The notes under the pieces were generated by a model. That model worked only from the letters and a program-made list of their open reading frames with translations, did no database searches and was not told the DNA's origin. The translations under genes were made by a program, and so were the position numbers. Below, piece by piece: positions 1 through 8,186 of a DNA stretch of 64,000 nt. Each line of letters opens with the position of its first letter. The first letter of the stretch is position 1. This DNA comes from Chitinimonas sp. BJYL2 (GTDB taxonomy: Bacteria; Pseudomonadota; Gammaproteobacteria; Burkholderiales; Chitinimonadaceae), in contig NZ_JANZKW010000005.1 in NCBI RefSeq assembly GCF_027257935.1, forward strand, positions 62,001 to 126,000, given 5' to 3'.

Positions 1-2
1 AG

Positions 3-815
3 ACCTCGGCCGCCATCCTGCCGGCTTACGGCTTTGCCATCTGCGGCATCATGATCATGACCACCGCTACCGCGTTCGTGGCGCTCAAGCAGCCCAATAA
101 CCCCGGCCGCACCCGTCTGATCCGAGGCTTGCTGGTCTGCTTCATCATCGTGGATATCGCCCTGCTGGCGGCCAATGTGCCCAAGATCCCCACGGGCGGC
201 TGGTTCCCGCTGGCGATCGGCCTGATCATGCTGGGCATGATGTTCACCTGGAAGCGCGGCCGCCGGCAGCTGTTCCATCGCATCCATGATGGCGAACTGC
301 CGCTGGAGCTGTTCGTGCAAAGCATCGAGGCCAACCCGCCGCATCGCGTCGAGGGCACGGCGATCTTCATGACCGGCAGCGCCAACACCACGCCGCATGC
401 CTTGCTGCACAACCTCAAGCACAACAAGGTCTTGCACGAGCAGGTGGTGTTCCTCACCATCAGCGCCACCGACATCCCGCGTGTGCCCGACAAACAGAAA
501 CTCAAGGTCACGCGTCTGAGCCCCTCGTTCTGGCAGATCGAGGCCACCTACGGTTTCGTTGAGGAACCCTCGGTACCCGAGATCCTCGCCGCCGCCGAGC
601 GCGACCATGGTCTCGTTTGCGACGAGATGACCACCTCGTACTTCCTCTCGCGCGAGACCATCATCTGCGGCGCCCGCACGGCGGAGCGCGACGATATGTC
701 CTGGGCGCAGATCAAGGTGTTCACCTGGATGCAGCGCAACGCCCAGCGTCCGACCGACTTCTTCAAGATTCCCGCCAACCGGGTGGTGGAGATGGGGACG
801 CAGGTCGAGATGTAA
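3..815 (+). CDS. kup: Kup family potassium uptake protein, C-terminal part (5' end outside window)
   Basis: Proton-coupled K+ uptake permease of the KUP/HAK/KT family in the inner membrane. The frame is open from the first bases of the window, so only the last 270 residues are present. The visible part starts in a membrane segment (AYGFAICGIM), is followed by two further hydrophobic segments (about residues 45-80) and then by the long soluble C-terminal domain typical of the family, with the conserved stretch GTAIFMTGSANTTPHALLHN. The final residues (RVVEMGTQVEM) match the usual Kup C-terminus. It is followed directly by a strong bidirectional terminator. Family assignment is by recognised sequence pattern and is confident; the paralogue cannot be determined. 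Confidence 0.93.
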   Translation, partial: TSAAILPAYGFAICGIMIMTTATAFVALKQPNNPGRTRLIRGLLVCFIIVDIALLAANVPKIPTGGWFPLAIGLIMLGMMFTWKRGRRQLFHRIHDGELPLELFVQSIEANPPHRVEGTAIFMTGSANTTPHALLHNLKHNKVLHEQVVFLTISATDIPRVPDKQKLKVTRLSPSFWQIEATYGFVEEPSVPEILAAAERDHGLVCDEMTTSYFLSRETIICGARTAERDDMSWAQIKVFTWMQRNAQRPTDFFKIPANRVVEMGTQVEM

Positions 816-836
816 GCCCCGTGCATCAGCAGACGC

Positions 837-869
837 AAAAAAGCCGGATCACATGATCCGGCTTTTTGT
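837..869. terminator. Bidirectional rho-independent terminator between kup and tal
   Basis: An 11-bp perfect inverted repeat (841-851 with 854-864) is flanked by an A tract on the left and a T tract on the right. It can end transcription both of kup (+ strand) and of the convergent transaldolase gene (- strand). Confidence 0.9.
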
Positions 870-938
870 TTGGCCGCGGCGTTGTTTTCGTAGCCGCAGG
901 GTGGAATTAGTGCAGCCCATTGCACCCCGCGGTGTCGC

Positions 939-2027
939 TCAAGCCAGCAAGGCCAGCAGCTTGTCGAATGCCTCATCGAACAGCTTCAGGCCATCGACCT
1001 GCAGCTGCACCGCCACGGCATCCATATCGATACCCGCATCCGCCAATGCCTTCAGCGTAGCTTCGGCCTCCGCCACGCCCACGCTCAGGCTGGCCGACGC
1101 CTTGCCGTGGTCACGGAAGGCCGCCAGTGTGGCATCGGGCAGCGTGTTGACCGTATCGGGGCCGATCAGGTTGTCCACGTACAGGGTATCGGGGTAGGCC
1201 GGGTTCTTGGTGCCCGTACTGGCCCACAGCAGGCGCTGGATATTCGCACCGGCGGCGCGTAGATCGGCGCATTCGGCGCTGTTCCAGCGGGCCATCCAGC
1301 GTGCATACGCCACCTTCACCATAGCCAGTGCGGCCTTGCCCTTGAGTGCGACGGCCGCGCCGCCCAGCGCATCGAGCTTGCCGTCGATCAGCGTATCCAC
1401 GCGCGACAGGAACAGGCTGGCGACCGAGCGTACATGGCGCACATCACCGCCGGCCGCAAGGCGCTGGCGCAGGCCGGCCACATAGGCATCGAACACCGCA
1501 TCGCAATCGCGCTGGCCGAACATCAGGGTGACGTTGACGTTGATGCCCGCGGCGATGGCGGCGGTAAAGGCCGGCAGGCTCTCGGCGGTGGCGGGAATCT
1601 TGATCATGGCATTGGGGCGCTGGATCGCGGCCCACAGGCGCTTGGCAGCGGCTTCGGTACCGGCGCCATCGCGTGCCAGATAGGGCGAGACTTCGAGGCT
1701 GACATAGCCATCGAGCCCGTTCGACTCGCGATACACGCTGGCAAACAGATCACAGGCACCCTGTACATCGGGCACAGCCAGGGCTTCGAAGCGCTGTTCG
1801 GCGCTCAGGCTCTGGGCCTTGAGGGCGGCCAGATCGTCGGCATAGCCGGCGCCGGCGGAAATCGATTTCTGGAAGATGGCCGGGTTGGAGGTCACGCCCG
1901 AGAGGCCGTCCTCGGCGATCAGCTTTTGCAGCGGGCCGGCCAGCAGCTCACGCGAGAGGTTATCCAGCCAGAGGCGCTGGCCAAATGTCTTGGCGAGAAC
2001 GAGCGGGTTCGTGGCGGGCGTGGTCAT
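939..2027 (-). CDS. tal: Transaldolase
   Basis: Transfers a dihydroxyacetone unit between sugar phosphates in the non-oxidative pentose phosphate pathway (cytosol). The protein has 362 residues, the length of the longer bacterial transaldolase subfamily. The N-terminal WLDNLSREL, the motif GVTSNPAIF (about 44-52) and the segment MIKIPAT with the Schiff-base lysine K143 are all present. The start at 2027 was chosen because a good ribosome binding site (AGGAAA) lies just upstream; a nine-residue longer frame exists but has no such support. It converges on kup. Confident. Confidence 0.94.
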   Translation of the reverse strand: MTTPATNPLVLAKTFGQRLWLDNLSRELLAGPLQKLIAEDGLSGVTSNPAIFQKSISAGAGYADDLAALKAQSLSAEQRFEALAVPDVQGACDLFASVYRESNGLDGYVSLEVSPYLARDGAGTEAAAKRLWAAIQRPNAMIKIPATAESLPAFTAAIAAGINVNVTLMFGQRDCDAVFDAYVAGLRQRLAAGGDVRHVRSVASLFLSRVDTLIDGKLDALGGAAVALKGKAALAMVKVAYARWMARWNSAECADLRAAGANIQRLLWASTGTKNPAYPDTLYVDNLIGPDTVNTLPDATLAAFRDHGKASASLSVGVAEAEATLKALADAGIDMDAVAVQLQVDGLKLFDEAFDKLLALLA

Positions 2028-2096
2028 GGTGCGTTTCCTGATTCGAGCGGGCAAAGAAACGCATGGTAGGCGAGCCCGACAGGCCGGGCAACGCTC

Positions 2097-2118
2097 GTAG
2101 TCGGACGATGCCGACTAC
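2097..2118. other. Short hairpin between phoR and tal
   Basis: Perfect 8-bp inverted repeat GTAGTCGG / CCGACTAC with a six-base loop, in the gap between the end of phoR and the start of tal. There is no T tract, so it is not a clear terminator. It may be a dispersed intergenic repeat or an mRNA 3'-end stabiliser for phoR. Confidence 0.4.
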
Positions 2119-2125
2119 ACCCGGA

Positions 2126-3442
2126 CTACACACCCAAACCTGCGTCTTCGGTGCTCAGCAGACGGTTTGCCGGGAAGCGGATTGCAAAGCAGCTGCCCTT
2201 GCCCATCTCGCTGCTGATCTCCAGTCTGGCCTGATGGCGCTGGGCAATATGCTTGACGATGGCAAGGCCGAGGCCCGTGCCGCCGGTCGCCCGCGAGCGG
2301 CCACGATCCACGCGGTAGAAACGCTCGGTCAGACGGGGAATATGCTGCGCTTCGATACCGATGCCGGTGTCCTTGACCGCAAAGCTGGCCACGCCGTCTT
2401 CCACCTTCCAGAGGATGCGAATCTCGCCTTGATCCGGCGTGTAGCGCACGGCATTGCTGACCAGATTGCCGAAAGCACTGTGCAGTTCGTCGTAGTTGCC
2501 GCGCAGCGCGGCATCGGAACCCAGCTCCAGCCGGAACGTGTGGCGCCCCTTGGACAAACCCTCGGCCTCGGTCACCAGCAGACGGGCCAGTGCCGGCACA
2601 TCCACGCGCGCATCGCGGCCTTCGGCCCCATTCTCCAGTCGCGACAGGGTCAGCAGGTCTTCGACGAGCCGCTGCATGCGGCTGGTCTGCTCGAACATCA
2701 TCGTCAATTGCGACTGGCGCGTCTGCGCGTCCATATCGGGCATGTCGAGCAAGGTTTCGAGAAAGCCCCCCACCACCGTGAGCGGCGTGCGCAACTCGTG
2801 CGAGACATTGGCGACAAAATCGCGGTGCACGGTCTGCACCCGTTCAAGCTGGGTGATATCGCGCGTCAGCAGTAGCTTGCGCGTGCTGTCGAAAGGGACC
2901 AGCTGCACGCTGAGCACCACATCGCCACCGTGAATATCCCGCAGCACCACAGGCTGGCTGTAATCCTGGGCGGTCAGGTAACGCTGGAAGGCGGGCACCC
3001 GCACCAGGTAAGCAATGTGCTGGCCGATATCCTTGGCGCGATCCAGTCCCAGATGCGCCATCGAGCGCGGGTTGCACCATTCGATGCGGTCATTGGTATC
3101 GAGCACCACCACGCCCTCGGGCATGGCTTCGCCGGCTGCGACAAAGCGATCCAGCGCGGCCGTGAGCATGCGCTGGCTCTTGCCCTGTGCACGGACCATC
3201 TTGTAAAGGCGGCGGTAGGCGGCCTCCCAGGCCCCGCTGCTCTCGGGCACGGTATCCGGGGACGGGTCGTTGAGCCACTTGCCCAAACGGTTCAGATTGC
3301 TCAGATGGAAGACAAGCAGGCCACCCATGGCCAGCACCATCAACCACAGGCTGCCCACCGTCCCCAGCAGGGGTTGCAGGATCAGCGCCAGCAGCGCAAA
3401 GGCAAACAGCAGCAGGGCAGTACGCCACCAGAACATGAACAC
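2126..3442 (-). CDS. phoR: Phosphate regulon sensor histidine kinase PhoR
   Basis: Membrane histidine kinase that phosphorylates PhoB under phosphate limitation. The 438 residues comprise two N-terminal membrane segments (about 8-48) with no sizeable periplasmic domain, a PAS-like region (about 105-190), the H box with phosphoacceptor H215 in NVSHELRTP, the N box NLVSNAVRYTP (about 327-337), the G1 box DTGIG (358-362) and the G2 box GGTGLGL (387-393). The absence of a large sensor domain is typical for PhoR, which senses through the Pst system. It lies 43 bases downstream of phoB in the same direction, so the two are probably co-transcribed. Confidence 0.95.
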   Translation of the reverse strand: MFMFWWRTALLLFAFALLALILQPLLGTVGSLWLMVLAMGGLLVFHLSNLNRLGKWLNDPSPDTVPESSGAWEAAYRRLYKMVRAQGKSQRMLTAALDRFVAAGEAMPEGVVVLDTNDRIEWCNPRSMAHLGLDRAKDIGQHIAYLVRVPAFQRYLTAQDYSQPVVLRDIHGGDVVLSVQLVPFDSTRKLLLTRDITQLERVQTVHRDFVANVSHELRTPLTVVGGFLETLLDMPDMDAQTRQSQLTMMFEQTSRMQRLVEDLLTLSRLENGAEGRDARVDVPALARLLVTEAEGLSKGRHTFRLELGSDAALRGNYDELHSAFGNLVSNAVRYTPDQGEIRILWKVEDGVASFAVKDTGIGIEAQHIPRLTERFYRVDRGRSRATGGTGLGLAIVKHIAQRHQARLEISSEMGKGSCFAIRFPANRLLSTEDAGLGV

Positions 3443-3485
3443 TCTCGTCTCGATCGAATCAATCAGCAGCCAGATCCATGGCTGC

Positions 3486-4172
3486 TTACAGTGCAGACAG
3501 GCGATAGCCCGTACCGCGTACGGTCTGGATCAGCGCGTCGTGGCCCGTGGCTTCGAGCGCCGAGCGCAAGCGGCGGATGTGCACATCCACCGTGCGCTCT
3601 TCCACGAAGACATGATCGCCCCACACATGATCCAGCAGCTGCGCCCGCGAGTGTACGCGCTCGGGGTGGGTCATGAAAAAGTGCAGCAGGCGGAATTCCG
3701 TCGGCCCCAGGTCGATGCCAGCACCGTTACCCGATACGCGGTGCGTACCCGGATCCAGCGCGAGGCCTTTGACCTCGACCACATCGTCCGTCATCTGCGG
3801 TGCGCGGCGGCGCAGCACAGCCTTGATGCGGGCCTGCAGTTCGCGCGGGCTGAACGGTTTGGTGATGTAGTCATCCGCGCCGGTTTCCAGGCCCTGGATC
3901 TTGTCGGTTTCTTCCGAACGCGCCGTCAGCATGATCACCGGAATCTGCCGGGTACGTTCATCGGCGCGGATCTTCTTGGCAAACTCGATGCCGCTCATGC
4001 CCGGCAGCATCCAGTCGAGCAAGATCAGATCGGGCAGGGCATTGCGCACGATGGACAAACCGACTTCGGCCGAGTCAGCACGCAGCACATGATGGCCGGC
4101 TTGCTGGAGATTGAAGGCGATCAGTTCCTGGATCGCGGGCTCGTCTTCAACGAGAAGGATATTGGCAGGCAT
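3486..4172 (-). CDS. phoB: Phosphate regulon response regulator PhoB
   Basis: OmpR-family DNA-binding response regulator activating phosphate-starvation genes. The receiver domain has the acidic pocket E9-D10-E11 and phosphoacceptor D53 in LLDWMLPG; the conserved Thr and Lys follow in MLTARSEE and TKPFSPREL. The C-terminal winged helix (about 130-228) contains [15 protein letters not shown] and the end VRGTGYRLS. 228 residues is the normal length. A candidate Pho box upstream of the start suggests autoregulation. Confidence 0.96.
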   Translation of the reverse strand: MPANILLVEDEPAIQELIAFNLQQAGHHVLRADSAEVGLSIVRNALPDLILLDWMLPGMSGIEFAKKIRADERTRQIPVIMLTARSEETDKIQGLETGADDYITKPFSPRELQARIKAVLRRRAPQMTDDVVEVKGLALDPGTHRVSGNGAGIDLGPTEFRLLHFFMTHPERVHSRAQLLDHVWGDHVFVEERTVDVHIRRLRSALEATGHDALIQTVRGTGYRLSAL

Positions 4173-4230
4173 AAGTCGCTCGGTCCCTTGGGGTTTTCCG
4201 TCAAATTTGTTGCGAGCTTAAGTACTGTAC

Positions 4231-4248
4231 GTGACTGAAATATTACAA
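4231..4248 (-). promoter_or_regulatory. Candidate Pho box upstream of phoB
   Basis: Read on the minus strand, the 18 bases TTGTAATATTTCAGTCAC match the enterobacterial Pho-box consensus (two CTGTCAT-type repeats around an AT-rich spacer) at 14 of 18 positions. The site lies about 60 bases before the phoB start, as expected for autoregulation of phoBR. The match was made by eye against a consensus from other proteobacteria. Confidence 0.65.
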
Positions 4249-4325
4249 GTCCGCAAATCATCCGTGCCGACCATCCGTGCGCCCGCCAAGGTATCATTGC
4301 GTCTTTGACTGACAGCCCCGCACAC

Positions 4326-4700
4326 ATGGCCGGCCTGCGCCCCGATAGCCCCCTGCCCACCGAGCTGATCCTGCACGCTCAAAGCCGCGTGCTGGAAGTG
4401 CATTTCGATGATGGCGCGCAATTCCGGCTGCCTTGCGAATACCTGCGCGTGTTCAGCCCGTCTGCCGAAGTCCGCGGCCATGGCGGCGGGCCGCTGCAAC
4501 TGGTGCCGGGCAAGCTGGCCGTCAATATCCGGGCCATCGAACCCGTCGGCCACTATGCGGTCAAGCTGGTATTCGACGACGGTCACGACAGCGGCCTGTA
4601 CGGCTGGGATACCTTGTACGAGCTGGGCCGCGATCAGGCCGTCAACTGGCAGGACTACCTTAACCGCCTGGCCGCCGCCGGCCTGACGAGAGAAGCATGA
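4326..4700 (+). CDS. DUF971 domain protein
   Basis: A 124-residue protein of the DUF971 family (related to the N-terminal domain of gamma-butyrobetaine hydroxylase). Recognised from the segment [18 protein letters not shown], the central [19 protein letters not shown] and the C-terminal [15 protein letters not shown]. The biochemical role is not established; in Proteobacteria the gene often sits directly before ubiE, as here, where its stop overlaps the ubiE start by four bases. The ATG at 4326 is preferred over an in-frame TTG at 4305. It diverges from phoB. Confidence 0.85.
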   Translation: MAGLRPDSPLPTELILHAQSRVLEVHFDDGAQFRLPCEYLRVFSPSAEVRGHGGGPLQLVPGKLAVNIRAIEPVGHYAVKLVFDDGHDSGLYGWDTLYELGRDQAVNWQDYLNRLAAAGLTREA

Positions 4701-5455
4701 GCGAACAATCCTCCCGCGCAAGCGATGCACAGACCCATTTCGGCTACCAGACCGTTGCCGAATCGCAAAAAGCCCAGAAAGTGGCCGAGGTGTTCCACTC
4801 GGTCGCACGCAAATACGATGTGATGAACGATGTCATGTCAGGCGGTCTGCACCGGCTGTGGAAAATCTTCACCATTGCCCAGAGCGGCGTGCGCGAAGGT
4901 AGCCGTGTGCTCGATATTGCCGGCGGCACAGGCGACCTCTCGCTGGCTTTCCTCAAGCGTGTGGGCAAGACCGGCCAGGTCTGGCTCACCGATATCAACA
5001 GCTCCATGCTCACCGTGGGCCGCGACCGTCTGGTCGATGCCGGCTTCCTGAACCCGGTCGCGCAGTGCGATGCCGAGAAACTGCCCTTCCCGAGCAACTA
5101 CTTCGATTGCATCACCGTCGCCTTCGGCCTGCGCAACATGACGCACAAGGATGCCGCACTGGCCGAGATGCTGCGGGTACTCAAGCCGGGTGGCCGCCTG
5201 CTGGTGCTCGAATTCTCCAAGGTCGCCAAGCCGCTGGCCCCGGTTTATGACTTTTACTCGTTCAAGCTGCTGCCCAAGATGGGCGAACTGATCGCGCAGG
5301 ATGCCGCCAGCTACCAGTATCTGGCCGAATCGATCCGCATGCATCCGGGCCAGGAAGAGCTGGCGCAGATGATGCGTGACGTGGGCTTTGCCAAGGTGGA
5401 TTTCCACAATCTCACCGCTGGCGTGGTCGCCCTGCACAAGGGCTTCAAAGTCTGA
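4697..5455 (+). CDS. ubiE: Ubiquinone/menaquinone C-methyltransferase UbiE
   Basis: S-adenosylmethionine-dependent C-methyltransferase acting on the benzoquinol (or naphthoquinol) ring in quinone biosynthesis. The 252 residues contain the family signature [17 protein letters not shown] (about 40-56), the SAM-binding loop LDIAGGTGD (72-80), and the second signature [18 protein letters not shown]. The start overlaps the preceding DUF971 gene and the stop overlaps the next gene (TGATG), so the three are translationally coupled. Confidence 0.96.
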   Translation: MSEQSSRASDAQTHFGYQTVAESQKAQKVAEVFHSVARKYDVMNDVMSGGLHRLWKIFTIAQSGVREGSRVLDIAGGTGDLSLAFLKRVGKTGQVWLTDINSSMLTVGRDRLVDAGFLNPVAQCDAEKLPFPSNYFDCITVAFGLRNMTHKDAALAEMLRVLKPGGRLLVLEFSKVAKPLAPVYDFYSFKLLPKMGELIAQDAASYQYLAESIRMHPGQEELAQMMRDVGFAKVDFHNLTAGVVALHKGFKV

Positions 5456-6135
5456 TGGCAGCAGCTTGCCCGCAATGCCATGGCGAGATGCAGGTCGCCC
5501 ATTACGCCAGCAAGTACGGCGGCCAGATCGAACTCGACTTCTGCTTTGCATGCCGGCATATCTGGTTCGATCAGCATGAGAGCGTCACGCTGGCACCAGC
5601 GGCGATTGTCGATCTGTTTGAAGTCTTGCATGAGCACGCCAACGACACCCTGACACCGCACGCTACCGCCGCGCCGGGCTGCGTGCGCTGCAAGAAGCCG
5701 ATGCGGCACGTACATGATCAGGTCAAGGCCACGCGCTTTGTCTACCATCGCTGCGAGGACCACGGCCGGCTGATCGGTTTTTGGCAGTTCCTGCGCGAGA
5801 AACAGTTTGTCCGCGATCTGACCGCCGCACAACGCGGCACATTGGCTGCAACCATCAAACAGTTCCGCTGCCAAAGCTGTGGCGGCGGCGTGGATGTGGC
5901 GCGAGACAGCGCCTGCAGCTACTGCGGCACACCGCTGGCGGTGCTCGACCCCGACGCCGTCAAGGCGGCTTTGGCGCATTATCGTCGCCCAGCTGCCGCC
6001 ACCAGTACGCCAGTGCCCCCGCCGCGTCACCACGGCAAACCGGCCGCGCAGGAAACCTCTTCGCTGCACGGCGCCGTTGATCTGACCGAGCTGGTTGTCG
6101 ATGGGCTCGGATTGATACTGCGTTTGCTCGATTGA
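5455..6135 (+). CDS. Multi-zinc-ribbon protein of unknown function
   Basis: A 226-residue soluble protein with three Cys pairs arranged as zinc knuckles: CPQC near the start paired with CFAC, CVRC in the middle followed by a lone Cys (HRCEDHG), and CQSC paired with CSYC near residue 160. The last 40 residues are Pro/Ala-rich and end in a hydrophobic helix. Its start overlaps the ubiE stop, which suggests co-expression with quinone synthesis, but no catalytic motif was recognised and no function is assigned. Confidence 0.75.
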   Translation: MAAACPQCHGEMQVAHYASKYGGQIELDFCFACRHIWFDQHESVTLAPAAIVDLFEVLHEHANDTLTPHATAAPGCVRCKKPMRHVHDQVKATRFVYHRCEDHGRLIGFWQFLREKQFVRDLTAAQRGTLAATIKQFRCQSCGGGVDVARDSACSYCGTPLAVLDPDAVKAALAHYRRPAAATSTPVPPPRHHGKPAAQETSSLHGAVDLTELVVDGLGLILRLLD

Positions 6136-6241
6136 ATCTATCGCGCAGGACACGCTCTGATTTTGCGGTACACGACCCGGAGGCAGGAACAGGGTCGACA
6201 ATAATAAGATAATTTAAATGATTGATATTTAAGGAATAACC

Positions 6242-6859
6242 ATGAGCATCGGATTGTTCATCGATGGCGCATACGCTTACAAGGCGTTCGGCCGCGAAAA
6301 GATCAACTACCTCGAACTACGCAAACTGATCGAGGAAGACCTTGCTGACACGGTGGATGAGGGCTACTTCTTCAACGCCGATGACAATCAGGCCATGTCA
6401 TCCAAACTGCATAACGCGCTCTCCTTTCCCTACCCCAAGGGGCCAGGCCTGCGGGTAAAGAATTACTGGGTGCAGAAAAAGCAGCTTTACTGGCCCAATC
6501 ATCTTGGTGGCGGCCCGGTAACGCACCCCGAACAACCGCATATCAACTACGAGATCACCACGCAAAAAGCCGTGGATGTGGGCCTCGTCTATCACATGAC
6601 CCGCTCCTTCCATAAGCGCAAATGGAGCAAACTGGTGCTGTTTGCCGGTGATGGCGATTTCCACGAGCCCGTGCAGAATCTGGTCGAATACGAAAACGTC
6701 GACCTATACCTGATAGGCTCACTCAACAGCATTGCCGATGTGCTGCGCCCGTATGCCCGACGCATCATCGAAGTGGACGCCGAACCGGTCAAAAGCCGTC
6801 TGCGCCTGGTGGATCGGTGGCGTGAAGGCGAGCGCTATAACGAAGAGCAGCCGGTCTGA
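6242..6859 (+). CDS. NYN domain (PIN-like) protein, LabA/DUF88 family
   Basis: A 205-residue putative ribonuclease of the NYN domain family. The fold is recognised from the N-terminal strand GLFIDGAYAYKAF with the first catalytic Asp (D8), the Asp in QKAVDVGLVYHM, and the strand KLVLFAGDGDFHEPVQN with two acidic residues; these acidic positions usually bind the metal in PIN-like nucleases. A clear AAGGA ribosome binding site precedes ATG 6242, in an AT-rich leader (about 6197-6241) that probably holds its own promoter. Biological substrate unknown. Confidence 0.85.
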   Translation: MSIGLFIDGAYAYKAFGREKINYLELRKLIEEDLADTVDEGYFFNADDNQAMSSKLHNALSFPYPKGPGLRVKNYWVQKKQLYWPNHLGGGPVTHPEQPHINYEITTQKAVDVGLVYHMTRSFHKRKWSKLVLFAGDGDFHEPVQNLVEYENVDLYLIGSLNSIADVLRPYARRIIEVDAEPVKSRLRLVDRWREGERYNEEQPV

Positions 6860-6949
6860 GATACTGTTTCAAACACAAGCGAGCGCGCGCCGATCAGTAC
6901 GGCGCAGGCATCAGCCGGCACGTGCACAGCGACACCCGCCTGATGGACT

Positions 6950-6967
6950 CCCCCGCCGCCGCGGGGG
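6950..6967. other. GC hairpin between the NYN gene and ubiJ
   Basis: Perfect 7-bp inverted repeat CCCCCGC / GCGGGGG with a four-base loop in the 202-base gap after the NYN gene. No T tract follows, so at best a weak terminator or an RNA-stabilising structure. Nothing else was seen in this gap. Confidence 0.4.
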
Positions 6968-7061
6968 CGCTTGCGGGGCAGTGGTGCTGGCGACCGCTTA
7001 CCCCGAGAAAGGCAGCGCCAACTCGCTGCCATCGATTTCCATCTGCCTTGGTCAACATGAC

Positions 7062-7625
7062 ATGATCCGCCTCGCCATCTTCAATCATCTGCTGGCCCAG
7101 CGTGCCGACCTACGCGGCGAATTGGCCGGACAGGCGGGCAAGGTTGTGTTGCTGCGCATCGCGCCGCTACAGCTGGGCTTCATGATCGAAGCCGATGGCA
7201 GCGTGATCAGCAGCCATTTGCCCCCCGATGCCAGCATCGACATCCCGCCCTCGCTGCTGCCCCGGCTGGCGCTGCACGATCCGGCGGCCGAGCGCGGCAT
7301 GCAGATCAGCGGCGACATGCTGCTGGCGGCCAGCGTCGGCCGGGTGCTGCAGGCACTCGACTGGGATGCCGAGGCCGATCTGGCGCGATTGATCGGCGAT
7401 ATCCCGGCACACCGGCTGGCCAGCATGGCACGCGATCTGATCGGTGACCCGCGCCAGATCGCCCGCAACCTCGCTGAAACCAGTGCCGAATACCTGCAGG
7501 AAGAAGCCCGCTTGCTGGCCACCGGCCCAGCCGTGGCAAAGTTCATTGCCGATGTCGACCGACTGCGTGACGATACCGCGCGGCTCGACAAACGGTTGCA
7601 ACAGCTCGAAGCGCGCCAGCGTTAA
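7062..7625 (+). CDS. ubiJ: UbiJ-like SCP2-domain ubiquinone accessory protein
   Basis: A 187-residue protein matching UbiJ: an N-terminal SCP2-like lipid-binding domain (about 1-100, with ISGDMLLAASVGRVLQALDWD) followed by a helical tail with the usual charged coiled coil (FIADVDRLRDDTARLDKRLQQLEAR). UbiJ helps form the soluble ubiquinone-synthesis metabolon by binding isoprenoid intermediates. In most Proteobacteria it lies between ubiE and ubiB; here ubiE is 1.6 kb upstream and ubiB is not present. The start at ATG 7062 fits the family N-terminus; no strong ribosome binding site is visible. Confidence 0.85.
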   Translation: MIRLAIFNHLLAQRADLRGELAGQAGKVVLLRIAPLQLGFMIEADGSVISSHLPPDASIDIPPSLLPRLALHDPAAERGMQISGDMLLAASVGRVLQALDWDAEADLARLIGDIPAHRLASMARDLIGDPRQIARNLAETSAEYLQEEARLLATGPAVAKFIADVDRLRDDTARLDKRLQQLEARQR

Positions 7626-7748
7626 GGCCATGGGTCAGCGCCAGGGTACCCGTCGTCTGAAAGCGACCGTCATCGCTTGAGTTCGGCTGGGCATCGTCGC
7701 AGAATGCCAATGTACTAATTCCAATGACATGAAAACGGGTAGAGGATC

Positions 7749-8177
7749 ATGAGCGCGGACACTTGTCCCTTGTGCAACAGTCATGGCGGCGAGCTGGTCT
7801 GGCAATCGGCCCTTTACCGCGTGGTCCTCGTTGACGATGCCGCCTATCCAGGCTTTTGCCGCGTGATTCTCAACCGCCACGCTGCCGAGATGACAGATCT
7901 GCCCGCCGCAGAGCGCGACACGCTGATGCAAGCGGTGTGGACCGTGGAATCCGTGCTGCGCGATGCCGTACACCCCGACAAGATCAATCTCGCCAGCCTG
8001 GGTAATGTCGTGCCGCACCTGCACTGGCATGTGATACCGCGCTGGCATGACGACGCTCACTTCCCCTCACCCATCTGGGCGACCACCCAGCGCGACAGCC
8101 CCCCCCGCAACGTGGATCTCACGGCACTCAAGGCCAGCCTGGCCTCGCGCCTGCTGTTGCTGGAATCGATGAAATAG
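7749..8177 (+). CDS. HIT family hydrolase
   Basis: Histidine-triad protein of 142 residues. The triad is H90-L-H92-W-H94 in VPHLHWHVIPRW, and the N-terminal CPLC pair may bind zinc as in HinT/Fhit relatives. Family members hydrolyse nucleotide phosphoramidates or dinucleotides. The Trp inside the triad motif and the downstream segment (FPSPIW) are typical of the betaproteobacterial diadenosine-tetraphosphate-hydrolase-like branch. A GAGGA ribosome binding site precedes the ATG. A second, distinct HIT gene occurs at 25181. Confidence 0.9.
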   Translation: MSADTCPLCNSHGGELVWQSALYRVVLVDDAAYPGFCRVILNRHAAEMTDLPAAERDTLMQAVWTVESVLRDAVHPDKINLASLGNVVPHLHWHVIPRWHDDAHFPSPIWATTQRDSPPRNVDLTALKASLASRLLLLESMK

Positions 8178-8186
8178 GGATACCCC

